DNA from: Winogradskyella sp. MH6
GTDB taxonomy: Bacteria > Bacteroidota > Bacteroidia > Flavobacteriales > Flavobacteriaceae
Direction: 5' to 3'
Length of the DNA stretch: 64,000 bases
NCBI RefSeq assembly: GCF_022810765.1
Contig: NZ_CP094494.1
Coordinates: forward strand, 2,108,001 to 2,172,000
Shown piece after piece: positions 8,515 through 17,024 of this stretch. Each line of letters begins with the position of its first letter. The stretch's first letter is position 1. The notes under the pieces are model-generated. The model was not told the origin of the DNA and made no database searches. It saw only the letters and a list, made by a program, of their open reading frames with translations. The position numbers were made by a program, and so were the translations under genes.

Positions 8515-10032
8515 TTATATTTTAAATCCAAGAGTTAGGATTACATCTGTAAATTTGGATTGAAATTCTGCTGAATCAGTAAGTCCAACATTATAAAGTT
8601 GGTAATTTGTATCTCGCTCAGCTTGACTAAAAGCTAAATCAAGATTTAGGTTTCCGAAGTTATAACCAAGGCCAAGGGAGTATCCAGTTAAGTCACCATA
8701 GAAAGTATCATCTTTATAAGGACTTTCTTCAAAACGATAACCTCCTCTAAAGCTTAATTGTTTGTATCTGTATTCTCCTCCAATTCTATAAGAATTTGCT
8801 GTATCTAAAGTGTTACTGATATTATTATTTAAAGCAGAAAAATAAATGTCTGAAGAAGGTCTAAACTTGGCTCCACTATAATCCTTAATAGAATAATCAA
8901 AACTTAGTAACCCTTGCTTTCCAAAAACATAAGCTAAACTTCCTGTAAGTTTCGAAGGTGTTTGCAATTTATATTCAGGGTAGATATTAATAACATTAGG
9001 GTTAACAACTATGTTACCTTCAGTAGTGCTTGTTGTAGCTAAATATTGAGATGTTTCTTCAGATATTCTGAACCATGTAGGAGAGTTGTAAGATAGTCCA
9101 ACTCTAAACTCTTCGGTAACTTTTGCAATTCCACCCAATTGAAAAGAAAAACCACTTCCGGTAGTTAAAAGATTATTTTCAAAATCAACACTAGTAATAG
9201 TAGAGTTTGCGTTTGAGTTAATTTCACTCAAAAATGTGCTTCTTTCATAATTAATGAAATGTGCATTTAGATTAATTCCTAAAAATATCTTGTCTTCATA
9301 GCTGCTAGCTAAATTAAAGGCTAATTTTCCGTTATAACCTCTACTGGCATAATAATATTCTTGGTCAAAATCAGTTCCGTTAAGATCTATGTTAGAAATG
9401 TAAGCAGTATTGTCATCAGTATTATTAACAGGATCTATTATAAAACCTTCATAACCTAAAAAGGCTTGTTGATTTTCAAAACCATAAAAAGACCCTATTT
9501 CGGAGTAGGCCTGAGATATTGTCTCTCCAGAGAATGCGGAAATTTCATCTAATCGTTTACCTTGAGCATTCAAAAGAAAATAGCTTCCTATCGAGTTATT
9601 AGGGTTTACTCCACTAGCTACCCAATCATCATCAAAGTCTGCAGATCTATCATAGGCAACACCTAATGTAAATTTTTTCCAAGGTGAACTTTCATCTCTG
9701 TTTACAAAAACAAAAGTAGCACCAAGTTGATTTAAATCGAAATTAGAATTTGAAGACGTCGTAAATCTATTGAAATAATTGATATCATCATTTTTACTAA
9801 AAAATCCAATAGAAGCAGATGCATGACTATTGTTAAAAATTGCAGAACCTGCAGGATTTATATTCACGGCAGACATATCGCCACCAAGTGCACCAAAGGC
9901 GCCACTCATTGCTCTAAAACGAGCTGTTCCTTGAATTTCATCCATAGAATAACGAACAGCGTCTGATATATCTTGTGCTAAGATATAAGATGAACTCGCT
10001 AAGCCTATGCATAACATAAGTAATTTTTTCAT
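8515..10032 (-). CDS. OmpP1/FadL-family outer-membrane transport protein
   Basis: 505 residues with a signal peptide (MKKLLMLCIGLASSSYILAQ) and a long series of alternating beta strands ending in aromatic/Ile (DVILTLGFKI), typical of an outer-membrane barrel. The segment RFRAMSGAFGALGGDMSAVNINPAGSAIF is the N-terminal hatch motif (here abbreviated by its key residues GALGGD and NPAG) of the FadL/OmpP1 family, which moves hydrophobic molecules such as fatty acids across the outer membrane. In Bacteroidota many relatives have unknown substrates and are loosely labelled hemin receptors. It lies 32 bases after the upstream lipoprotein gene and shares its strand, so they are likely an operon. Confidence 0.88.
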   Translation of the reverse strand: MKKLLMLCIGLASSSYILAQDISDAVRYSMDEIQGTARFRAMSGAFGALGGDMSAVNINPAGSAIFNNSHASASIGFFSKNDDINYFNRFTTSSNSNFDLNQLGATFVFVNRDESSPWKKFTLGVAYDRSADFDDDWVASGVNPNNSIGSYFLLNAQGKRLDEISAFSGETISQAYSEIGSFYGFENQQAFLGYEGFIIDPVNNTDDNTAYISNIDLNGTDFDQEYYYASRGYNGKLAFNLASSYEDKIFLGINLNAHFINYERSTFLSEINSNANSTITSVDFENNLLTTGSGFSFQLGGIAKVTEEFRVGLSYNSPTWFRISEETSQYLATTSTTEGNIVVNPNVINIYPEYKLQTPSKLTGSLAYVFGKQGLLSFDYSIKDYSGAKFRPSSDIYFSALNNNISNTLDTANSYRIGGEYRYKQLSFRGGYRFEESPYKDDTFYGDLTGYSLGLGYNFGNLNLDLAFSQAERDTNYQLYNVGLTDSAEFQSKFTDVILTLGFKI

Positions 10033-10064
10033 AAGTAATTTTTTATTAAAAAAGGTTAAGCTAA

Positions 10065-11180
10065 TTATCCTCTACCGCGTCTGCTAGTACTGCTTCCACT
10101 AGATCGTGATCCACTAGAAGATCTAGAGCTACTTGATGAACGCACGCTACCAGAAGATCTAGATGATGAACTACCAGATGATCTAACAGAACCTGAAGAT
10201 CTTGTACTCCTAGTCGATCTTATAGAGCCAGATGATGATCTTGAGCTTCTCGAAGATCTGACAGAACCAGAAGAAGATCTGTTGCTTCTTGTGGATCTTA
10301 TAGTTCCTGATGATCTACTAGTGCCAGGTCTAGTAATTCTGGTGTTTGATGACCTAGACGAAGAGCTTCTGAGTGTACCGTTTCTTGAGGTACGAATTGC
10401 TGAGTTTGATCTACTTGCACTTGAACCAGTTGCACTACGAGACAATCTACTTGTAGAATAATTTCTTCTTGATAATGCTGATGTGTTTCTGCTAGTGCGA
10501 TTTAGATAACTATTGTTGAGCATTGAGCCTCTTCTTCCTGCATTGTATGCATAACTATTAGGTCTGTAGTAGTTGTTCCAACCCCAATTGTTATAGCCAT
10601 AACCCCAACCAGGAGCCCAGCCCCAATTGTTCCAGCCATAGCCCCAACCGGCATTCCAGCCCCAGTTATTCCAACCGTAGCCCCAGCTATAATTCCATCT
10701 CCAGCTATTCCATCCCCAAGGTCTTCCCCAACCCCAGTTATTCCAGCCGTAACCCCAACCAGCATTCCAAAGCCATGGATCATTCCATCCATACCAACCA
10801 TTATCTATGATGTTGATGGTAATACTTTCGTTGTTTTGGCCCCAACCACCATATACAGGTCTTTCTTCAATAGTGTCTTGAGCTTTTTCTAAGTAATTGC
10901 CTTCATAGGAATCTATATCTGTAAATATCTCGCTGTTTTCCTTGGCTGCTTCTATCTGGGCAGAAGTTTCAGCGAAATAATTTTTATAATATTCAGAATT
11001 GTTTGTGGATGTTGTTACCACAGGTTGTTCAACATCTGTAGTGTTATAATCTTCAGATGAGTAAATACCGTCATCATCGTAACCTGCATATTGAAAAGAA
11101 CCACATGAAGTTAACACGGACATTAAACCGAGTGCAACAAAAAATGGCAATTTGCGTTTAGTAATGGTTTTAAATTGCAT
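10065..11180 (-). CDS. lipoprotein with W/G/N-rich and S/R-rich low-complexity blocks
   Basis: 371 residues from the ATG at 11180 (MQFKTITKRK). A longer reading from 11207 is unlikely because a -7 box lies at 11210-11217, which would put that ATG at or before the transcript start. A lipobox (LTSCGS) is near residue 26. Then come an acidic/Tyr segment, a block with repeated YGWNNWGW units (roughly residues 145-215), and a C-terminal tail of about 150 residues made almost only of Ser, Arg, Gly and Thr. Similar proteins next to proS occur in flavobacteria under the misleading label vitellogenin-like. No enzymatic motif is visible; a surface or structural role is inference. It is probably cotranscribed with the FadL-type gene. 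Confidence 0.75.
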   Translation of the reverse strand: MQFKTITKRKLPFFVALGLMSVLTSCGSFQYAGYDDDGIYSSEDYNTTDVEQPVVTTSTNNSEYYKNYFAETSAQIEAAKENSEIFTDIDSYEGNYLEKAQDTIEERPVYGGWGQNNESITINIIDNGWYGWNDPWLWNAGWGYGWNNWGWGRPWGWNSWRWNYSWGYGWNNWGWNAGWGYGWNNWGWAPGWGYGYNNWGWNNYYRPNSYAYNAGRRGSMLNNSYLNRTSRNTSALSRRNYSTSRLSRSATGSSASRSNSAIRTSRNGTLRSSSSRSSNTRITRPGTSRSSGTIRSTRSNRSSSGSVRSSRSSRSSSGSIRSTRSTRSSGSVRSSGSSSSRSSGSVRSSSSSRSSSGSRSSGSSTSRRGRG

Positions 11181-11209
11181 ATCTCTTATTATTTTATTGT
11201 TGAACATAG

Positions 11210-11217
11210 CAAAAATA
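11210..11217 (-). promoter_or_regulatory. -7 box for the low-complexity lipoprotein operon
   Basis: The reverse strand reads TATTTTTG, an exact TAnnTTTG match, about 30 bases before the chosen ATG at 11180. This position decides the start codon in favour of 11180 over 11207. No clear -33 element. Confidence 0.5.
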
Positions 11218-11281
11218 GTTAGTTTTGCGCAACTATTCTTTTATTTAACATAGTCACAATATTTGTGCCAAAACATTGAAA

Positions 11282-12760
11282 ATGAGTAAAAATCTTACTA
11301 CTAGAGCTGAAGATTATTCTAAATGGTATAATGAATTGGTTGTAAAAGCTGATTTGGCCGAAAATTCTGCCGTTCGTGGATGTATGGTTATTAAGCCATA
11401 TGGTTATGCAATATGGGAAATGATGCAGGCAGAACTAGATAGAATGTTTAAAGAAACAGGCCACCAAAATGCTTATTTTCCACTTTTTGTACCAAAGAGT
11501 TTGTTTGAAGCAGAAGAGAAAAATGCAGAAGGTTTTGCAAAAGAGTGTGCGGTTGTAACACATTATAGGTTACAATCAGATCCAGATAATGAAGGTAAGC
11601 TTAGAGTAGATCCTAATGCCAAGCTAGAGGAAGAGCTTGTCGTGAGACCAACTAGTGAAGCAATCATCTGGAATACTTATAAAGGATGGATTCAAAGTTA
11701 TAGAGATTTACCGATTTTAGTAAATCAATGGGCTAATGTTGTACGCTGGGAAATGAGAACACGATTGTTTCTTAGAACTGCTGAGTTTTTATGGCAAGAA
11801 GGCCACACAGCACATGCAACAAAAGAAGAAGCGATAGCAGAGACAGTGCAAATGAATAATGTCTACGCTCAATTTGCTGAGAATTTTATGGCTATTCCTG
11901 TAGTACAAGGTGTAAAAACAGAGAGTGAACGTTTTGCAGGAGCTGTTGACACCTATTGTATTGAAGCTTTAATGCAAGATGGAAAAGCTTTGCAAGCGGG
12001 TACATCACATTTTTTAGGCCAGAATTTTGCTGAAGCATTTGATGTAAAATTCACTAATAAGGAAGGCAAACAAGATTATGTTTGGGCAACATCTTGGGGA
12101 GTTTCTACAAGATTAATGGGAGCATTAATTATGACACATAGTGATGATAAAGGACTGGTTTTACCACCAAATTTAGCTCCTTATCAAGTGGTTATTGTTC
12201 CTATTTATAAGAATGATGAACAGTTTGATGCTATTAAAAAAGTAGCAGATCAAATAACAGACGATTTAAAAGAATTAAATATTAGAGTAAAGTTTGATGG
12301 TAGAGATACGTTGCGTCCTGGTGCTAAATTTGCTCAGCACGAATTACAAGGTGTGCCATTAAGAATTGCGATAGGACCTAAAGATCTTGAAAACGGAACT
12401 GTAGAATTAGCGCGTAGAGATACTTTTACTAAGGAGACTGTAGTACTAGACAGAATTAATGTTGTAGTTGAAGATTTGCTTGAAGAAATACAAAAGAGTT
12501 TATTTGACAAAGCTTTAAACTTTAGAGATTCTCACATTACAGAAGTTGATGATTTTGAAGAATTTAAAAAGGTATTAGAGACAAAAACAGGCTTTATTTC
12601 TGCACATTGGGATGGAACAGCTGAAACTGAGCAAAAAATAAAAGAGCTAACAAAAGCAACGATTAGATGTATTCCTTTAGATAATAAAAAAGAAGCGGGA
12701 AGGTGTGTGTTTACTGGCAATCCGTCAAATCAACGTGTGCTTTTTGCAAAGGCGTATTAA
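11282..12760 (+). CDS. proS: prolyl-tRNA synthetase, archaeal/eukaryote-like (type 3)
   Basis: 492 residues from ATG 11282 ([20 protein letters not shown]); the in-frame TTG six bases earlier is less likely. It charges tRNA-Pro with proline. Class II core motifs are visible: PTSEAIIW, the motif-2 loop [14 protein letters not shown], and [15 protein letters not shown] (motif 3). The C-terminal anticodon-binding domain ([11 protein letters not shown]..., [21 protein letters not shown]) ends with the C-terminal extension and KAY terminus typical of the short ProS form lacking the editing insertion domain. Bacteroidota commonly carry this form. It is read divergently from the lipoprotein operon. 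A near-consensus AATATTTG lies at about 11259. Confidence 0.97.
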   Translation: MSKNLTTRAEDYSKWYNELVVKADLAENSAVRGCMVIKPYGYAIWEMMQAELDRMFKETGHQNAYFPLFVPKSLFEAEEKNAEGFAKECAVVTHYRLQSDPDNEGKLRVDPNAKLEEELVVRPTSEAIIWNTYKGWIQSYRDLPILVNQWANVVRWEMRTRLFLRTAEFLWQEGHTAHATKEEAIAETVQMNNVYAQFAENFMAIPVVQGVKTESERFAGAVDTYCIEALMQDGKALQAGTSHFLGQNFAEAFDVKFTNKEGKQDYVWATSWGVSTRLMGALIMTHSDDKGLVLPPNLAPYQVVIVPIYKNDEQFDAIKKVADQITDDLKELNIRVKFDGRDTLRPGAKFAQHELQGVPLRIAIGPKDLENGTVELARRDTFTKETVVLDRINVVVEDLLEEIQKSLFDKALNFRDSHITEVDDFEEFKKVLETKTGFISAHWDGTAETEQKIKELTKATIRCIPLDNKKEAGRCVFTGNPSNQRVLFAKAY

Positions 12761-12788
12761 AATTTTTTCAAAAAAAATAAATTTGTTG

Positions 12789-12818
12789 TTGCAACATTTA
12801 AAAATAGTTGTATTTTTG
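12789..12818 (+). promoter_or_regulatory. promoter for tRNA-Glu and rpsT
   Basis: TTG at 12789-12791, a 19-base spacer and TATTTTTG at 12811-12818 match the TTG-N19-TAnnTTTG arrangement of Bacteroidota housekeeping promoters. tRNA-Glu begins 51 bases further on. Confidence 0.7.
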
Positions 12819-12869
12819 CATCCGCAATGGAAACATTGTTGGTTCATTAAAGAATGATAATAACCAAAT

Positions 12870-12941
12870 GGCCCGTTCGTCTATCGGCTAGGACGCCAGG
12901 TTTTCATCCTGGTAAGAGGGGTTCGATTCCCCTACGGGCTA
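12870..12941 (+). tRNA. tRNA-Glu (anticodon TTC)
   Basis: 72 bases that fold as a cloverleaf: acceptor GGCCCGT with ACGGGCT, anticodon stem CCAGG/CCTGG enclosing TT-TTC-AT (anticodon 12903-12905), and a T arm with GGTTCGATTCC. CCA is not encoded. It is followed 24 bases later by rpsT. Confidence 0.96.
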
Positions 12942-12965
12942 CAATTTTTAATAAGAAAAAATAAA

Positions 12966-13217
12966 ATGGCAAATCATAAGTCAGCTTTAAAAAGAATTAG
13001 AAGTAACGAAAAGAAAAGAGTGCTTAACAGATATCAGCACAAGACTACTCGTAATGCTATAAAAAAATTACGTGAAGTTAGTGATGCTAAAGAAGCACAA
13101 ACAATGTTGCCATCTGTTATTAGCATGATTGATAAACTAGCTAAGAAGAATATTATTCATACAAACAAAGCTGGTAACTTAAAGTCTCAGTTAACTAAAC
13201 ATGTTGCTGCGTTATAA
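12966..13217 (+). CDS. rpsT: 30S ribosomal protein S20
   Basis: 83 residues, very basic and helical, with the S20 start MANHKSALKRIRSNEKKR and the conserved centre (KTTRNAIKKLRE). It binds 16S rRNA during early assembly of the small subunit. The length is normal for the family. It sits directly after tRNA-Glu, and no separate promoter is evident between them, so the tRNA and the mRNA probably share a transcript. Confidence 0.97.
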   Translation: MANHKSALKRIRSNEKKRVLNRYQHKTTRNAIKKLREVSDAKEAQTMLPSVISMIDKLAKKNIIHTNKAGNLKSQLTKHVAAL

Positions 13218-13242
13218 TCGTAGAAACTACTAAGAATATTTA

Positions 13243-13275
13243 AAAGGCTTTCGATATTTCGAAAGCCTTTTTTAT
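13243..13275 (+). terminator. intrinsic terminator after rpsT
   Basis: AAAGGCTTTCGA pairs with TCGAAAGCCTTT and is followed by a T run; 25 bases after the stop. Confidence 0.9.
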
Positions 13276-13304
13276 TTTCTATAGGATTCATTTTATGCTT
13301 AAAC

Positions 13305-13341
13305 ATAAAAAAGCCTTGAAATTTTATTTCAAGGCTTTTTA
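13305..13341 (-). terminator. intrinsic terminator for rho
   Basis: AAAAAGCCTTGAAA pairs with TTTCAAGGCTTTTT across a 5-base loop. It can act in both directions; on the reverse strand it follows the rho stop by 25 bases. Confidence 0.85.
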
Positions 13342-13365
13342 CATTATAATTCTACGATTTTTTCC

Positions 13366-14991
13366 TTATCCATTCATAGAGATTAGGAACTCTTCATTGT
13401 TTCTAGTTTGTTTAAAGCGATCATTTATAAATTCCATAGCTTCAACCGGATTCATATCTGCAAGATATTTACGCATTACCCACATTCTTTGAATGGTGTT
13501 ATCGTCTAATAATAAATCATCTCGTCTTGTACTAGATGATGTAAGATCTATTGCAGGGAAAATACGACGGTTAGAAATCTTACGGTCTAACTGTAATTCC
13601 ATATTACCAGTACCTTTAAACTCTTCAAAGATTACTTCATCCATTTTAGAACCAGTTTCTGTAAGTGCTGTGGCTATAATAGTTAAAGAACCTCCATTTT
13701 CAATATTACGAGCCGCACCAAAGAAACGTTTTGGTCTATGTAAAGCATTTGCATCAACACCACCAGATAAAATTTTACCAGAAGCAGGTTGAACTGTATT
13801 GTATGCTCTTGCTAAACGTGTAATAGAGTCTAATAAGATTACGACATCATGTCCACACTCTACTAATCGTTTAGCTTTTTCTAAAACAATATCTGCAATT
13901 TTTACGTGTTCGTGAGCTTCCTTATCAAAAGTAGAGGCAATAACTTCACCACGTACATTACGTTGCATATCTGTTACTTCTTCAGGTCTTTCATCGATAA
14001 GTAAAATCATTTGATATACTTCAGGATGATTAGCAGCTATAGCATTAGCCACATCCTTAAGTAACATGGTTTTACCCGTTTTTGGTTGCGATACAATCAT
14101 ACCACGTTGCCCTTTTCCTATTGGAGAAAACAAATCCATTATTCTTGTAGAAATAGTGCTTTGTTTTTCTGCAATATTAAATTTCTCTTTAGGGAAAAGA
14201 GGAGTTAAATGTTCAAAAGCAACACGATCTCTTACTACATTAGGATCTTGACCATTGATTTTACTTACCTTAATAAGAGGGAAATATTTTTCACCTTCTT
14301 TAGGTGGTCTTACATGACCAAGAACAGTGTCCCCTTTTTTAAGTCCGAATAATCTTATCTGAGATTGCGATACATAAATATCATCAGGAGAAGTTAAGTA
14401 GTTATAGTCAGAAGATCTTAAAAACCCATAACCATCTTGCATAATATCTAAGACTCCTTCACTTTCAATAATAGCATCAAACTCAAAATCTGGCTCACGA
14501 TAACGGTTTCTGTTATCCTTGTTGCCATTGTTTTTCTGATTGTTATTATTGTTATTTCGATTTTGTCTATTATCGTTTTTCTGATTGTTGTTGTTAGAAC
14601 GTCTGTTGTCTTCCTTACGATCGTTAGACTTATTGTCTTGACGTTGCTGATTTTGCTTGTCGTTGTTAGACTTATTCGATTTTTGTTCTTTTGGCTTAGC
14701 GTCTTCTTTCTTATCTGAAAACTCCAAAGATTTTTGATCGTTATTTTCCTTTGGGTTTCTTTGTACTCTAGCTCTTTTTTGTTGAAGCTTATTTTGCTTT
14801 TGCTCTGGTTTTTGGTTAGAGTCTGTTTCAACCTTTGCTTTTACTGCTTCCGGATTTGCAGCTTGATAATCTAAGATTTGATATACCAAGTCTAGCTTTT
14901 TTAGTGAGCGATACTTAGGTACATTTAGTTGTTTAGCTATATCCTGTAACTCAGGAAGCTTTTTAGCTTTTAACTGTGAAATTTCAAACAT
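13366..14991 (-). CDS. rho: transcription termination factor Rho
   Basis: 541 residues. An N-terminal SAP-like helical part ([22 protein letters not shown]) is followed by a roughly 110-residue Asn/Gln/Lys/Arg/Asp-rich disordered stretch, then the cold-shock RNA-binding domain ([15 protein letters not shown] near 180) and the hexameric ATPase: Walker [11 protein letters not shown] near 300-309 and Walker [16 protein letters not shown] near 385. It ends RNA-dependent transcription. The low-complexity insertion makes it longer than the about 420 residues of the Enterobacteria protein and is usual for Bacteroidota. The stop is 25 bases from its own intrinsic terminator. Confidence 0.97.
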   Translation of the reverse strand: MFEISQLKAKKLPELQDIAKQLNVPKYRSLKKLDLVYQILDYQAANPEAVKAKVETDSNQKPEQKQNKLQQKRARVQRNPKENNDQKSLEFSDKKEDAKPKEQKSNKSNNDKQNQQRQDNKSNDRKEDNRRSNNNNQKNDNRQNRNNNNNNQKNNGNKDNRNRYREPDFEFDAIIESEGVLDIMQDGYGFLRSSDYNYLTSPDDIYVSQSQIRLFGLKKGDTVLGHVRPPKEGEKYFPLIKVSKINGQDPNVVRDRVAFEHLTPLFPKEKFNIAEKQSTISTRIMDLFSPIGKGQRGMIVSQPKTGKTMLLKDVANAIAANHPEVYQMILLIDERPEEVTDMQRNVRGEVIASTFDKEAHEHVKIADIVLEKAKRLVECGHDVVILLDSITRLARAYNTVQPASGKILSGGVDANALHRPKRFFGAARNIENGGSLTIIATALTETGSKMDEVIFEEFKGTGNMELQLDRKISNRRIFPAIDLTSSSTRRDDLLLDDNTIQRMWVMRKYLADMNPVEAMEFINDRFKQTRNNEEFLISMNG

Positions 14992-15176
14992 TCGTATGTT
15001 ATATAATGTATTACAATTTGATATTATTAATTCAATATTTTCTAAATGAAATAAAAAGAAAAAAAGTGAAATTAATTTGGAAGATAGAATGATGCAACTC
15101 AGTATATTGCCACATTCTATTGCAATAATACAATTTTATTTTAAAACAATTTCTATCTTTTTAAAAAATAAACTAC

Positions 15177-15184
15177 TAATTTTG
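15177..15184 (+). promoter_or_regulatory. -7 box for the DUF4293 gene
   Basis: TAATTTTG matches TAnnTTTG exactly, 24 bases before the ATG at 15208. No clear -33 TTG. Confidence 0.45.
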
Positions 15185-15207
15185 CCGAGCAATTTTTAAT
15201 TGAAGAT

Positions 15208-15618
15208 ATGATTCAGCGCATACAAACACTTTATTTATTTTTATCTGTAGTTATTTCTGCAGGACTAATATTTGTGTTTCATCTGTGGACTAACACTGAA
15301 GATGTGAAAGTTTTTGCAACAGATAATTATTTGTATTTGGGCTTGTTTTTAGCGTCTGCTTTGTTATCTTTAATTTCGATTTTTAGTTTTAAAAATAGAA
15401 AGTCTCAATTTGTAATGGGACGAGTTAATATAATATTAAACTTTATTTTACTAGGAATCTTTGTATATCAATCTCTAAATATATCTGGAGAAACGAATGT
15501 TTCTGAGAAAGGTATTGGGATTCTTCTTCCTATTTTTTCTATTGTGTGTTTAGTCTTGGCAAACAAGGCTATTAAGAAGGATGAAGATCTCGTAAAATCT
15601 GTAGATAGATTACGATAG
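15208..15618 (+). CDS. DUF4293 family membrane protein
   Basis: 136 residues with four hydrophobic segments (about 5-27, 43-62, 70-90, 105-122) and a charged cytoplasmic C-terminus. The pattern MIQRIQTLYLFLS, four membrane helices and the position next to rho match the DUF4293 family of Bacteroidota. Function is unknown. It is divergent from rho across a 216-base spacer that holds no other gene, and it has its own terminator. Confidence 0.82.
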   Translation: MIQRIQTLYLFLSVVISAGLIFVFHLWTNTEDVKVFATDNYLYLGLFLASALLSLISIFSFKNRKSQFVMGRVNIILNFILLGIFVYQSLNISGETNVSEKGIGILLPIFSIVCLVLANKAIKKDEDLVKSVDRLR

Positions 15619-15646
15619 AACCTAAAATCTTAGTAGTATTAGTGCG

Positions 15647-15677
15647 AAAAACCCAGACGCTGCCGTCTGGGTTTTTC
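15647..15677 (+). terminator. bidirectional intrinsic terminator
   Basis: A 13-bp stem (AAAAACCCAGACG with CGTCTGGGTTTTT) and a 4-base loop lie between the convergent DUF4293 and phosphodiesterase genes, with A and T tracts on the two sides, so it serves both. Confidence 0.9.
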
Positions 15678-15681
15678 ATTT

Positions 15682-16173
15682 TTACCTGTCAAATTCTATA
15701 ACTTCTAAGTCTCTTATTTGTTTACCATCAATATTAAAGCGCAACATTGTTCTTTTATGATGAAATCCATGTTTACCAACAGCACCAGGATTCATGTGTA
15801 TGAGGTTTAATTTTTTATCTGGAATTACTTTTAAAATGTGAGAGTGGCCACAAATAAATAAATCTGGTGGATTATTCTGAAGTGTTTCTCTAATCCGACC
15901 ATTGTATTTGGGTGGATAACCACCAATGTGTGTTATCCAAACATCAACATCTTCGCATTTAAAACGCAAGTTTAACGGAAACTCTGCTCTAGCTTTTGTG
16001 TCATCAATGTTGCCATAAACAGCTTTTAGTGGCTTATGTTTGCTTATTTCATCAGTTACTTTTAAGTCTCCAATGTCACCAGCATGCCAAACTTCATCGG
16101 CTTGCTTTACATATTTAATAATAGTATCGTCAATGTAACTGTGGGTGTCTGATAAGAGAAGTATCTTTTGCAT
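15682..16173 (-). CDS. YfcE/MJ0936-type metallophosphodiesterase
   Basis: 163 residues with all calcineurin-like metal motifs: D9-x-H11 (LLSDTHSY), GDIGD (about 33-37), GNIDD (about 54-58), ITHIGG and GHSH, then NPGA. These bind two metal ions for phosphodiester or phosphomonoester hydrolysis. The length is right for the short YfcE-like subfamily; the physiological substrate is not known. It is divergent from truA with 74 bases between the starts. Confidence 0.9.
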   Translation of the reverse strand: MQKILLLSDTHSYIDDTIIKYVKQADEVWHAGDIGDLKVTDEISKHKPLKAVYGNIDDTKARAEFPLNLRFKCEDVDVWITHIGGYPPKYNGRIRETLQNNPPDLFICGHSHILKVIPDKKLNLIHMNPGAVGKHGFHHKRTMLRFNIDGKQIRDLEVIEFDR

Positions 16174-16247
16174 TAAGATAATATTGTGATTTTAACTAAC
16201 GATTCTATGTATCTTTGTGACTTTAAAAAGCAAAAATAGCCAATCTT

Positions 16248-16994
16248 TTGAGATATTTTTTAGAGTTATCATATAATGGTAAAGCCTATCATGGTTGGCA
16301 AAATCAACCAAACGCTATTTCGGTACAAGAAGTTTTAGAGAAAGCCTTAAGTACTATTTTAAAAGAAACTATAGAGATTGTTGGAGCAGGTAGGACAGAT
16401 GCAGGTGTGCATGCGTCGCAGATGTTTGCGCATTTTGATTTTGAAGGAGACTTTAAAGAAGAAGATCTTACTTATAAGTTGAATTCTTTTTTACCAAAAG
16501 ATATTGCAATACAAGCAATTTTTAAAGTAACCAATGAGGCGCACGCTAGATTTGATGCTTTAAGTAGGACATACCATTACAGAGTCTCGATATTAAAAAA
16601 TGTATTTGATTACGATTATGCTTATCAAATGCATTTACCTTTAGATGTTGACGCAATGAATGATGCTTGTAGGATTTTATTTGAGTATAAAGATTTTCAA
16701 TGCTTTTCTAAGAGTAAGACCGATGTAAAAACGTATAATTGTGATATTATGGAAGCGTTTTGGATACAAAATGATAATGAACTTTTGTTTACCATTAAGG
16801 CTAATCGTTTTTTAAGAAATATGGTAAGAGCTGTTGTTGGTACAATGGTAAATATAGGATTAGGTAAACTAAATTCGGATGATTTACATCAAATAATTGC
16901 ATCTAAAGATAGAGGTGAGGCTGGTTTTTCAGTTCCGGCACATGGCTTATATTTGGTAAATATTGAGTATCCTGAGACTATAAAATTGAATTAA
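16248..16994 (+). CDS. truA: tRNA pseudouridine(38-40) synthase TruA
   Basis: 248 residues. It starts with TTG at 16248 (MRYFLELSYNGKAYHGWQ); no ATG occurs upstream in frame, and the conserved R-Y-F-L-x-L-S-Y-x-G begins at residue 2, so the rare start is well supported. The catalytic Asp51 lies in GAGRTDAGVHA. FLRNMVRAVVGTM is the second conserved helix. The enzyme isomerises uridines in the anticodon stem-loop of many tRNAs. The ABC exporter gene follows after 30 bases in the same direction. Confidence 0.96.
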   Translation: MRYFLELSYNGKAYHGWQNQPNAISVQEVLEKALSTILKETIEIVGAGRTDAGVHASQMFAHFDFEGDFKEEDLTYKLNSFLPKDIAIQAIFKVTNEAHARFDALSRTYHYRVSILKNVFDYDYAYQMHLPLDVDAMNDACRILFEYKDFQCFSKSKTDVKTYNCDIMEAFWIQNDNELLFTIKANRFLRNMVRAVVGTMVNIGLGKLNSDDLHQIIASKDRGEAGFSVPAHGLYLVNIEYPETIKLN

Positions 16995-17024
16995 AATAGA
17001 TACTGAAAACACGTTCAGTACAAG

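Noticed and set aside
10502..10801. 99-codon reverse ORF in the W/G/N block
   Set aside because: Same strand but a different frame from the lipoprotein, made of Gly/Met/Val-rich junk from its repeats.
11276..11281. TTG start for prolyl-tRNA synthetase
   Set aside because: An ATG two codons later fits the conserved N-terminus and needs no rare start.
13295..13492. Forward ORF of 65 codons overlapping the rho terminator
   Set aside because: It is antisense to the terminator and the 3' end of rho, with no recognisable product.
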